From: Clostridia bacterium
Lineage (GTDB): Bacteria; Bacillota; Clostridia; TANB77; CAG-508
Direction: 5' to 3'
Assembly: GCA_017456555.1 (NCBI GenBank)
Contig: JAFTJF010000011.1
Span: 347,831-411,830 of the forward strand
Length of the DNA stretch: 64,000 nt
The notes below the pieces were generated by a model, which was not told where the DNA came from, searched no databases, and saw only the letters and a list, made by a program, of their open reading frames with translations. This document shows positions 56,576 through 64,000 of the stretch, piece by piece; the first letter of the stretch is position 1; each line of letters opens with the position of its first letter. The position numbers and the translations under genes are program-made.

Positions 56576-58120
56576 ATGCAAACAATTTTAATTATCGTTG
56601 CCACTGTTCTAATCTCAGCTGTAGTTTTTATTCCAGTAGGAGTAGCTATTAGAAAAAGAATTGCAGAATCTAAAATTCAAAGTGCAGAAAGCGAAGCTAA
56701 AAGATTAATTGAAAACGTAAGAATAGAAGCTGAAAATTTGAAAAAAGAAGAATTGATTAAAGCAAAAGAGGAAGTTCTTCAAATAAGAAATGATTTAGAT
56801 CAAGAGATTAAAGAAAGAAGGGGCGACATTCAAGCACAAGAAAGAAGATTAATCCAAAAAGAAGAAAATTTAGAAAAACGTGTAACACTTTATGATGGAA
56901 AAGAAAAAGAACTTGAAAGAAAATTTGCAGATAATGAGCAAAAAAGAGTTGAACTTGAAAAACTTTATGAAAAAGGTTTAGAAGAATTACAAAGAATTTC
57001 TGGATTAACACAAGAACAAGCAAAACAACAATTATTAGATGACTTGGATAAAGAAATAACTCAAGAAAAAGCTGCTATAATTAGAGATTTAGAGGCTAAA
57101 GCTAAAGAAGAAGCAGTAAAAAATGCTAGAGAAATTGTAAGTTTTGCAATACAAAAATGTGCAGCTGATCACACTTCAGAAACTACAGTATCTGTTGTAT
57201 CACTTCCAAATGATGAAATGAAAGGAAGAATTATCGGTAGAGAAGGTAGAAATATTAAAGCATTAGAAACATTAACAGGAATCGATTTAATAATTGATGA
57301 TACTCCAGAAGCAGTTATTATTTCAGGATTTGATCCTTTAAGAAGAGAAGTAGCAAGAATAGCTATTGAAAAATTAATTGAAGACGGAAGAATTCATCCA
57401 GCAAAAATCGAAGAAATGGTTGAAAAAGCTAAAGAAGAAGTTGCAGCTATTATAAAAGAAGAAGGAGAAAGAGCAGCTCTAGAAACTGGAGTTAACAATC
57501 TTCATCCTGATATAATTAAATTAATTGGTAAATTAAAATACAGAACAAGTTATGGACAAAATGTATTAAATCACTCTATAGAAGTTTCTAACTTAGCCAG
57601 AATAATGGCAGAAGAATTAGGAATAAATTCAAAAATAGCAAGACGTGCTGGATTATTACATGATATAGGAAAAGCATTAGACCATGATATGGAAGGAACA
57701 CACGTTGAATTAGGTGTTGAAGTTTTAAGAAAATATAAAGAAAACGAAAACGTAATAAACGCAGTTCAAGCTCACCATGGAGATGTAGAACCTCTTACTT
57801 TAGAAGCAGTTTTAGTACAAGCTGCAGACGCAATATCAGCTTCAAGACCAGGTGCTAGAAGAGAAACATTAGAAACATATATCAAGAGATTAGAAAAACT
57901 TGAAGAAATTGCAGATTCTTTTGAAGGTGTTGAAAAATCATTTGCAATTCAAGCTGGACGTGAAGTTAGATTAATTGTAAAACCTGAAAAAGTTTCAGAC
58001 GCTGATATGGTAATTATGGCTAGAGATGTAGCTAAAAAAGTAGAAAGCGAAATGGAATATCCAGGACAAATTAAAGTAAATGTTATTAGAGAATCTAGAG
58101 TAATTGATTATGCAAAATAA
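56576..58120 (+). CDS. rny: Ribonuclease Y
   Basis: 514 residues, typical RNase Y. N-terminal membrane helix (about 3-25), a long coiled-coil (about 28-150), a KH domain ([15 protein letters not shown], about 220-235) and the HD domain with [12 protein letters not shown] (about 360) and AHHGDVEP. It is the main endoribonuclease starting mRNA decay in Firmicutes, membrane-bound. AAAGAGGT precedes the ATG. YlbF (22.3 kb) and PNPase (44.3 kb) in the same window are its known partners. Confidence 0.98.
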   Translation: MQTILIIVATVLISAVVFIPVGVAIRKRIAESKIQSAESEAKRLIENVRIEAENLKKEELIKAKEEVLQIRNDLDQEIKERRGDIQAQERRLIQKEENLEKRVTLYDGKEKELERKFADNEQKRVELEKLYEKGLEELQRISGLTQEQAKQQLLDDLDKEITQEKAAIIRDLEAKAKEEAVKNAREIVSFAIQKCAADHTSETTVSVVSLPNDEMKGRIIGREGRNIKALETLTGIDLIIDDTPEAVIISGFDPLRREVARIAIEKLIEDGRIHPAKIEEMVEKAKEEVAAIIKEEGERAALETGVNNLHPDIIKLIGKLKYRTSYGQNVLNHSIEVSNLARIMAEELGINSKIARRAGLLHDIGKALDHDMEGTHVELGVEVLRKYKENENVINAVQAHHGDVEPLTLEAVLVQAADAISASRPGARRETLETYIKRLEKLEEIADSFEGVEKSFAIQAGREVRLIVKPEKVSDADMVIMARDVAKKVESEMEYPGQIKVNVIRESRVIDYAK

Positions 58121-58126
58121 TTTTAA

Positions 58127-58157
58127 AAAGACAGATTGAAAAATCTGTCTTTTTTTA
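58127..58157 (+). terminator. Intrinsic terminator of rny
   Basis: Perfect 11-base stem AAAGACAGATT / AATCTGTCTTT (58127-58137, 58142-58152) with a T-run. Confidence 0.92.
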
Positions 58158-58178
58158 TTGTTTTTTTGCCTTCAATAC

Positions 58179-58207
58179 TTGACATATCAAGGTTTTGAAC
58201 ATATAAT
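58179..58207 (+). promoter_or_regulatory. Consensus sigma-A promoter of sigH
   Basis: TTGACA (58179-58184), 17-base spacer, TATAAT (58202-58207): full consensus in both boxes. Found just after the rny terminator. Confidence 0.92.
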
Positions 58208-58244
58208 AGCGGTATAAATCGGCTTGGAGGTACTTTAGAAAGAA

Positions 58245-58892
58245 ATGTCTGATAAGAAAGTATATTTTTTTAGTGAAAGTAATAAATATAACGAAATACC
58301 AGATGAAGAATTAATTGCGAAAATAAGATTGGGCGATACAAAAGCTCAAAATTATTTGCTTGAAAAATATAAAAGCTTAGTAAACATGAAAGCTAATAGA
58401 TTTTTCTTGGTTGGCGCAGAAGATGATGATATGGTACAAGAAGGGATGATTGGGCTTTTTAAAGCAATTCAATCATTTGACTTGGAAAAAAATAATTCTT
58501 TTAAAACATTTGCAAATCTTTGTATAGAAAGACAATTAATAACAGCAATAAAAACCTCAAACCGTCAAAAACATATTCCACTAAATTCTTCTTTTTCATT
58601 AAATACAGCAGCATATGATGAAAATGAAGATACTACTGTAATGGAAATACTAGATACAAATGTAGTTGAAGATCCATTAGATACAATAACAAAAAGAGAA
58701 TATATGGAGTTTGTTGAAAATAGAATCGAAAAAAATTTAAGTGGATTTGAAAAACAAGTATTAAGCAGATATATTCAAGGTGAAAGTTATGTAGATATTG
58801 CAAATAAATTAAATTCACCAGTAAAATCAATAGATAATGCGATTCAAAGAATTAGAAAAAAAGCAATAAAATGTTTAGGAAATGAAGAATAG
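58245..58892 (+). CDS. sigH: Sporulation sigma factor SigH
   Basis: 215 residues. Sigma-70 region 2 is DTKAQNYLLEKYKSLVNMKANRFFLVGAEDDDMVQEGMIGLFKAIQSFD-type (key pieces FFLVGAEDDDMVQEG and FKTFANLCIERQL), region 4 carries ESYVDIANKLNSPVKSIDNAIQRIRKKA. Length and the N-terminal acidic stretch agree with SigH, which with Spo0A starts sporulation and stationary-phase expression. GGAGG lies 14 bases from the ATG, longer than usual, with AGAAAGAA between. Promoter is full sigma-A consensus. Confidence 0.94.
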   Translation: MSDKKVYFFSESNKYNEIPDEELIAKIRLGDTKAQNYLLEKYKSLVNMKANRFFLVGAEDDDMVQEGMIGLFKAIQSFDLEKNNSFKTFANLCIERQLITAIKTSNRQKHIPLNSSFSLNTAAYDENEDTTVMEILDTNVVEDPLDTITKREYMEFVENRIEKNLSGFEKQVLSRYIQGESYVDIANKLNSPVKSIDNAIQRIRKKAIKCLGNEE

Positions 58893-59016
58893 AATTATAA
58901 ATATTTAAATAAACTAATCGAGATGGTTAGTTTATTTTTATGCTTATTGTTATAAAATTTTAATAAAATGAACTTTAAAATTATTGACAATATTTTTATA
59001 AAAATTATGTAAAATG

Positions 59017-59045
59017 TTGAAAAATTATATTTTAAATGTTATACT
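59017..59045 (+). promoter_or_regulatory. Promoter of tRNA-Thr
   Basis: TTGAAA (59017-59022), 17-base spacer, TATACT (59040-59045), 20 bases before the tRNA. Another TTGACA lies upstream at 58984-58989 but has no good -10. Confidence 0.65.
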
Positions 59046-59064
59046 AGTAATGTTAATTTTGTAA

Positions 59065-59140
<76 letters not shown>

Positions 59141-59181
59141 TTGTTTAAAAAATAGAATAAATTGAAGCGAAAGGAATAAAT

Positions 59182-60276
59182 ATGAAAATAGGAATAGTTG
59201 GACTTCCAAACGTAGGAAAAAGTACTTTATTCAACAGCATAACAAAAGCAGGTGCTGAATGTGCAAACTATCCATTCTGTACAATAGAACCAAACGTTGG
59301 AGTTGTTGCAGTACCAGATGAAAGAGTTGAAAAATTAGCAGAAATTTACAATCCACAAAAAGTAACAAATGCAGTTGTAGAATTTGTTGATATAGCTGGA
59401 TTAGTTAGAGGTGCTAGCAAAGGTGAAGGTTTAGGAAATAAATTCTTATCACATATTAGAGAAGTAGATAGCATTCTTCAAGTTGTTAGATGTTTTGAAA
59501 ATTCAAATATAGTTCATGTTGATGGAAATATAGATCCACTTCGTGACATTGAAACAATAAATCTTGAATTAATTTTTGCAGATTTGGAAACAATAGAAAA
59601 AAGACTAGATAGAGCAAGAAAACTTTTAAAAGCTGATAAAAAATATCAATTTGAAATTGATACATTAGAAAAAGTAAAAGAAACATTAAATAATGGAAAA
59701 TGTGCAAGAACATTAGATTATACTGAAGAAGAAAAAGAAGTTTTAAAAGAAAGCTTTTTATTAACTTTAAAACCAGTATTATATGTAGCAAATGTTTCAG
59801 AAAATGAATTAGAAAATGCTGATTCAAATGAAAATGTAAAAAGAGTTAGAGAATTTGCAAAAACAGAAGGAGCGGACGTTATTCCTCTTTGTGTAAAAAT
59901 TGAAGAAGAATTAAGCGTTCTAGAAAAAGAAGAAAAATTAGAAATGCTTGAAGCTTTAGGATTAGAAGAATCAGGATTAGATAAATTAATTAAAGCTAGT
60001 TATAAATTATTAGGTTTAATGTCATTCTTAACTGCTGGAGAACCTGAGGTTAGAGCATGGACAATAAAAATTGGAACAAAAGCACCACAAGCTGCTGGAA
60101 AAATCCATTCAGATATTGAAAGAGGTTTTATAAAAGCAGAAGTAATTTCATTTGATGACTTAATGAAATGTGATGGTTCAATGGTTCAAGCCAGAGAAAA
60201 AGGACTAATCCGTCAAGAAGGAAAAGAGTATATAATGAAAGACGGAGATATAGTTTTATTTAGATTTAATGTATAA
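59182..60276 (+). CDS. ychF: Ribosome-associated ATPase YchF/OLA1
   Basis: 364 residues, family length. P-loop GLPNVGKSTLFNSIT, G3-like DIAGLVRGASKGEG, NVSENEL in place of NKxD (YchF prefers ATP over GTP), and a TGS domain at the end (SFDDLMKCDGSMVQAREKGLIRQEGKEYIMKDGDIVLFRF). It is a highly conserved Obg-family protein that binds ribosomes and affects stress responses. AAAGG before the ATG. It lies 41 bases after tRNA-Thr. Confidence 0.97.
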   Translation: MKIGIVGLPNVGKSTLFNSITKAGAECANYPFCTIEPNVGVVAVPDERVEKLAEIYNPQKVTNAVVEFVDIAGLVRGASKGEGLGNKFLSHIREVDSILQVVRCFENSNIVHVDGNIDPLRDIETINLELIFADLETIEKRLDRARKLLKADKKYQFEIDTLEKVKETLNNGKCARTLDYTEEEKEVLKESFLLTLKPVLYVANVSENELENADSNENVKRVREFAKTEGADVIPLCVKIEEELSVLEKEEKLEMLEALGLEESGLDKLIKASYKLLGLMSFLTAGEPEVRAWTIKIGTKAPQAAGKIHSDIERGFIKAEVISFDDLMKCDGSMVQAREKGLIRQEGKEYIMKDGDIVLFRFNV

Positions 60277-60382
60277 TATTACAATTATGTTAAAAAACAA
60301 AAAAATGTCAAAAAAACTTGCAATGTAAAAAAACATTATGTTATAATATGAACAGATGTTAAGTAATAGGGAGATGGGAAAT

Positions 60383-60772
60383 ATGTTAAAATTAATCAAA
60401 GAAAAAATGTTAGTTAGTTTAGTAGTAATTATGTTAGTTGCTTTAGTATTTGGAAGCATAAGCTCTTTAGCAACAACAATTAAACCAACATCAAGCTCAA
60501 ACAACACAGCAAATACAGCTGCTGATGATAACTCTGTAGGAGCTGCAGTAAATAATTCAAGTAAAAATACAAACAAAAACACAAATAAAAATACTAACAA
60601 AAATACTAACAAAAACACAAATAAGAATACAAATAAAAATACTAACACAAATAAAAACACAGCAAGCAAATTACCATATGCTGGAACAAATTCATCATTA
60701 GTATTTGTTGTAATAGCGCTTTCTGCATCTGCAGTATATGCTTACAAAAAAGTTTCTGATTACAATGTTTAA
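60383..60772 (+). CDS. Small candidate cell-surface protein with Asn-Thr-Lys repeats and LPYAG tail
   Basis: 129 residues from the ATG at 60383 (GGGAG nine bases upstream; the ATG at 60374 is too close to it). It has an N-terminal signal-like helix (about 8-32), a Ser/Asn-rich linker, about seven repeats of the four-residue unit NTNK (about 62-93), then LPYAG followed by a membrane helix and KK (AVYAYKKVSDY). That last arrangement is the layout of sortase cell-wall sorting signals, with LPYAG a variant of LPxTG. It may be a wall-anchored spacer protein. No sortase gene is in the window. The next gene is a polysaccharide-type kinase. Confidence 0.7.
   Translation: MLKLIKEKMLVSLVVIMLVALVFGSISSLATTIKPTSSSNNTANTAADDNSVGAAVNNSSKNTNKNTNKNTNKNTNKNTNKNTNKNTNTNKNTASKLPYAGTNSSLVFVVIALSASAVYAYKKVSDYNV
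60563..60660 (+). repeat. In-gene 12-base tandem repeat (NTNK)
   Basis: About eight imperfect units of 12 bases, such as AATACAAACAAA and AATACTAACAAA. Codon third bases vary, so the units have diverged silently while the protein repeat is kept. Confidence 0.85.
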
Positions 60773-60795
60773 TATAATAAACTAACAATATATAT

Positions 60796-60823
60796 AAAGC
60801 ACACAATTATTGTGTGCTTTTTT
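60796..60823 (+). terminator. Intrinsic terminator after the NTNK protein
   Basis: Stem AAAGCACACAAT / ATTGTGTGCTTT (60796-60807, 60809-60820) with a T-run. The 278-base gap to 61051 holds this, a promoter and a leader hairpin. Confidence 0.9.
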
Positions 60824-60928
60824 GATGTTTAAAGTGAATAACAAACATATAAAATTGGTACAATAAAAATGTGAAAAATTAAATATAATTTTATTGATAA
60901 AAATTGTGAGAAAAAGTTCTTAAAAGTG

Positions 60929-60957
60929 TTGATATTTTTAGAAAAACTTGCTATAAT
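60929..60957 (+). promoter_or_regulatory. Promoter of the Wzz/BY-kinase gene
   Basis: TTGATA (60929-60934), 17-base spacer, TATAAT (60952-60957) with TTGC directly before it. Initiation would be near 60964. Confidence 0.8.
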
Positions 60958-60979
60958 GTAAAAGAATTTTAAAGTTTAC

Positions 60980-61018
60980 AAAAGATGCAGATAAAAATGT
61001 TTATTTGTGTCTTTTTTT
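60980..61018 (+). promoter_or_regulatory. Terminator-like hairpin in the BY-kinase leader (candidate attenuator)
   Basis: Arms 60980-60995 and 61000-61015 pair over 16 positions including several G-U pairs, with loop AATG and a run of T's to 61018. It lies inside the leader, between promoter and start codon, so transcription must pass it to reach the gene. Confidence 0.6.
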
Positions 61019-61050
61019 ATATTTTTTATATATTCAAATAAAAGTTTAAG

Positions 61051-64000
61051 ATGAAAGGAAGAAGAGCCTTGTTTTGGGAAAAATTAAATCAAAATAAAAT
61101 ATGTGTTTTTTTGGTAGTAATAATATGTGTTTTAGCAGGGACAATTTATTCTTTTAATTTCACACCAAAAGAATCTGTGTCTTCTTCAACTGTAATGTTA
61201 ATAAAAACCAAAAATAATACTGAAAATTCAGGAGCCCTTGAACTATCTGATAATTTAATTTCAACTTTTGAAGAAGTTGTAAAAAGTGAACTTACAGTTG
61301 CAGAAGTAAAATCTAATTTAAAACTAGATTTAGATAATAAAGAATTAAATAGTAAAATAGATTTAAAAAGAGTGTCTTCATCAGATACTTTTGAAATTAA
61401 TGTAAAAGATTCGAGTTCAGAAAGTGCAATAAAAATAAACAAAGAAGTTTTAGAAGTATTTTCAAATAGAATTAATGATATGTACAGTGAAAACGAAGTT
61501 TATATAATAGATGCTCCACATATTTCTAAAACGATATATAAAACACCGATATATATATATTCTATAGCATCTGCGTTAATAGGATTTTGTATAAGTGCTT
61601 TATATCTATTTATTTTAATGAAAATAGAAAAAAATATAAAATCAGTCGTTGATTTAGAAATAGAAGTATTTTTAAAACCGTTGGCTCAAATTCCTTTAAA
61701 ACAAATAGATAAAAAAGAAAAAACTGTTAAATCAGAATTAATTTGTTATGATAGTGAAAAATCAGAAATTTCAAAAGCATTTAAAACTTTAAGAACTAAT
61801 CTACAATTTTTATCTGTAAATAATGAAAAACAAAATAAAGTAGTATTAGTAACAAGTTCAGTAGCAGGTGAAGGAAAATCTTATGTTGCAGCAAATATGG
61901 CAATTAGCTTTGCTGAAATTGGAAAAAAAGTACTTTTATTAGATGCAGATATGAATACAGGAAGATTAGATAAGTTATTTAATATACCAAACAACTTAGG
62001 TCTTTCAAATTACTTATCTAATTTAGATGGAAATGGTGTTGAAATTAATGAATTAATAAACAAATTTGTTAATGAAACAGCAATCAAAAATTTAAATTTG
62101 ATTACTTCAGGAACTATACCACCAAATTCATCAGAATTATTAACATCTTCAAAAATGGCAGATTTAATAAAAGACTTAAAAGTATTTTATGATATTGTAA
62201 TAATTGACGGAACATCATGTTTAACAACAACTGATTCACTTATATTAACAAGATTAGTAGGTTCAACAATAATTGTTGCAAACTATAGAAAAACTAAAAA
62301 AGAAGAACTTTTGAAAACAAAAAGAGATATTCAAAATGTTGGTGGAAAAATAACAGGTGTTGTATTAAATAGAATAAAATTAAAGAAAAAGAAAAAAACT
62401 AAAGAGGAAAGAAAAGAAGATTTTGCTAAATTTAGATTAAATGTTAAAGATAAAGTAACATCAGTAAAAAAATATATTAAAGATAAAATAATAGACTCTA
62501 AACAAAAATTATTAACAGAAAAAACTACTGAAATAGTTAATGAAAAAGAGGAAACAATACCAGAGGAAACAAATTCAGTAAATAAAAATGAGTTTTTCAC
62601 AAAAATAACAAATGTCTTTAAAAACAAAAATAAAGATAATCAATCTACAGAGAAAATAGAAGAACAACAAGAAAAAACAGAAAATGTAGAAAAAATAAAA
62701 ACTGAAGAAAATGATGAAGAAAAAAATGAAAAATCTTTAGTAGACAAAGTTTTAGAAGTGATTTTTGGAACTAAAGAAAAATTTGTTAAGAAATTTTCTG
62801 AAAATCAAGAAAAAAGCAAAGAAACTTTGGAAAAAGAAATACCAGCAGTTGAAGAAAATAAAACAAAAAAAGAAGAATCAAGAAAAGAAACAGAAAATAA
62901 TAAACCAGAAAAAAATCAAGAAAACATAGAAAAAGAACCAGAAACAAAAAGAGATTTCGGAACAACTTTTGAAAATGTTAAAGAAAAAATAGTAAAAGCT
63001 AAAGATGTAACATTTGAAAAAACAAAAAGTTTAAAAGAAAGCACAATTAATGTTTATAACAGAACTAAAGAAAATTGTGTTCAAAAATATAATAATTTGT
63101 TTGAAAAGAAAAATGTTGTAGAAGAAGTTCAAGAAGTAATACCTGAAAAAACAGAAAAAGTTGAAAAGGAAAATATTCAAGAACCAAGACAAGAAATATT
63201 AGATGATGCAGTTAAAAATGATAATACAGTTTTAGTTATAATAGATGCTGAAAATGCTTGCTGTAGAGTATTTAGTAAGGAATGCTTTACAGAAAAACTA
63301 ATTAGAGGAATAGATAAAACTGATGGTTTTCCAAAAGCTCATTATTCTAAAAAACTACTAAGAAAAAGATTAGCAGGAATAATGAATACATACGGGCTAA
63401 ATTTGAAACAAGCACAAAGAGTAGACAGTTTAGTGTATATAACTTTATGTGATTATGATGATTGCATGTGGCTTGAAAGAAAAGTTCCATCAAATAAATC
63501 AGAATTATATGTACAAGCTATGGCAGCTGAATTTGCAAGAGAAGACGGCGAAACAGAAAAAGAATATTTAGTTAGATGTCAACGTTTAAGAAAAGCAGCA
63601 TTAGAAAAAGCAGAGTTAGATATAGAGTATAAATTAGATAATATATGGGAAACTAAAAAAATGAATTTCTTTGATAAAATTGTTTTAAGAAAATTTGCTA
63701 ATTTATATGATATAGATCAAAAGATGAAAAATGATAAAGAAATTCAAAAAAGCAAAAAAATAAAAAAGTTTTATTCAGATATAATTAAAGGCGCTGAAAA
63801 TCGTTTAAAAAAATCAGAAGAAAAACAAAGCAAAGAAGAAAATGAAATTCTGGAAGCAGACAAAGCTTTAAGACAAGAAGAATTAAGATTAGAAAAAGAA
63901 AAATTAGAAGCAGAAAAAAGAGAAGAGCAAGAAAGAATTAAAGCTGAAAGAAAAGCTGAACAAGAAAAAAACAGAAAAGAAAAAGAATTTCAAAAACAAG
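61051..64000 (+). CDS. Wzz/BY-kinase fusion with very long C-terminal extension (3' partial)
   Basis: One open frame to the window end, at least 983 residues. Residues 17-35: first membrane helix; 36-165: Wzz-type outside domain; about 169-190: second helix. Then a BY-kinase: Walker A SSVAGEGKS (269-277), Walker A' VLLLDADMN (294-302), Walker B IVIID (382-386). The kinase ends near 450 at a KKKKK stretch, and no Tyr cluster, the usual self-phosphorylation site, follows. Next come Lys/Glu-rich, amphipathic helical segments (about 460-690), a compact part starting NTVLVIIDAEN (725-735) to about 900, and a charged coiled-coil. Start: ATG 61051; alternative TTG 61069 has the better ribosome site (AAAGGAAG). 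It would control polysaccharide length and export. Confidence 0.85.
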   Translation, partial: MKGRRALFWEKLNQNKICVFLVVIICVLAGTIYSFNFTPKESVSSSTVMLIKTKNNTENSGALELSDNLISTFEEVVKSELTVAEVKSNLKLDLDNKELNSKIDLKRVSSSDTFEINVKDSSSESAIKINKEVLEVFSNRINDMYSENEVYIIDAPHISKTIYKTPIYIYSIASALIGFCISALYLFILMKIEKNIKSVVDLEIEVFLKPLAQIPLKQIDKKEKTVKSELICYDSEKSEISKAFKTLRTNLQFLSVNNEKQNKVVLVTSSVAGEGKSYVAANMAISFAEIGKKVLLLDADMNTGRLDKLFNIPNNLGLSNYLSNLDGNGVEINELINKFVNETAIKNLNLITSGTIPPNSSELLTSSKMADLIKDLKVFYDIVIIDGTSCLTTTDSLILTRLVGSTIIVANYRKTKKEELLKTKRDIQNVGGKITGVVLNRIKLKKKKKTKEERKEDFAKFRLNVKDKVTSVKKYIKDKIIDSKQKLLTEKTTEIVNEKEETIPEETNSVNKNEFFTKITNVFKNKNKDNQSTEKIEEQQEKTENVEKIKTEENDEEKNEKSLVDKVLEVIFGTKEKFVKKFSENQEKSKETLEKEIPAVEENKTKKEESRKETENNKPEKNQENIEKEPETKRDFGTTFENVKEKIVKAKDVTFEKTKSLKESTINVYNRTKENCVQKYNNLFEKKNVVEEVQEVIPEKTEKVEKENIQEPRQEILDDAVKNDNTVLVIIDAENACCRVFSKECFTEKLIRGIDKTDGFPKAHYSKKLLRKRLAGIMNTYGLNLKQAQRVDSLVYITLCDYDDCMWLERKVPSNKSELYVQAMAAEFAREDGETEKEYLVRCQRLRKAALEKAELDIEYKLDNIWETKKMNFFDKIVLRKFANLYDIDQKMKNDKEIQKSKKIKKFYSDIIKGAENRLKKSEEKQSKEENEILEADKALRQEELRLEKEKLEAEKREEQERIKAERKAEQEKNRKEKEFQKQ

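Noticed and set aside
58984..59016. Upstream TTGACA as the tRNA promoter
   Set aside because: Its -10 would need a 20-base spacer; TTGAAA/TATACT with 17 bases fits better.
60563..60660. Repeat array resembling a CRISPR
   Set aside because: Units are 12 bases, contiguous, in frame within a gene, and lack spacers or cas genes.
60256..60669. Long minus-strand frame opposite the NTNK repeat
   Set aside because: It is the mirror of a simple repeat, giving only VFLFVFL-type sequence with no ribosome site.
61146..62627. Minus-strand frames within the BY-kinase gene
   Set aside because: They are antisense shadows of a strongly conserved coding frame; no start signals.

Overview
The window is about 27-30% GC and densely coded, mostly on the + strand. 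It looks like a chromosomal piece of an AT-rich, spore-former-type member of the Clostridia (Firmicutes). Supporting genes are the sporulation loci spoIIP, gpr, sigH and a YtxC-like gene, Firmicutes-type rny, tmcAL and ylbF, the order queA-tgt-...-HD-secD-secF, and clear AGGAGG ribosome sites. Genus cannot be fixed by eye; an uncultured gut Clostridia lineage is a guess.

Layout. 1-7.4 kb: end of a MATE transporter fused to a cytidylate-kinase-like domain, a ZIP metal transporter, a small membrane protein, exonuclease III, a heterodimeric ABC exporter and an unknown gene. 7.5-17.7 kb: acyl-CoA synthetase, a two-component system followed by an FtsH-like ATPase without its protease, yebC, a GIY-YIG protein, a frameshifted gpr, a YtxC-like gene, yqeY and a TraX-like gene. 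17.8-22.6 kb: glycogen/alpha-glucan genes (GT4 synthase, DUF4912, GH57 branching enzyme) and ylbF; the debranching enzyme lies apart at 50.8 kb. 23.6-31.2 kb: recJ-relA-MBL-two unknown genes-hisS. 32-43.4 kb: spoIIP, tmcAL, rnhA, coaE, queA, tgt, a WG-repeat protein, TIGR04086, HD, secD, secF, rpsO. 44-60.3 kb: pnp, a GT2, murB, a divergent yvcK, a debranching enzyme, an ABC-2 exporter with an ATP-grasp gene, rny, sigH, tRNA-Thr, ychF. 60.4-64 kb: a repeat-rich candidate surface protein and a very large Wzz/BY-kinase fusion running off the window.

Four lone minus-strand genes (15960-16415, 22696-23403, 31298-31939, 43457-43828) sit between native genes. Each has its own TGNTATAAT promoter and a terminator, none is recognisable, and at least two have clearly higher GC. 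One separates rpsO from pnp, which are normally adjacent. These and the BY-kinase fusion with a terminator-like leader hairpin are the best candidates for something undescribed.

All calls rest on reading motifs, gene order and signals by eye; no database search was run. GC values are hand counts of sample rows.
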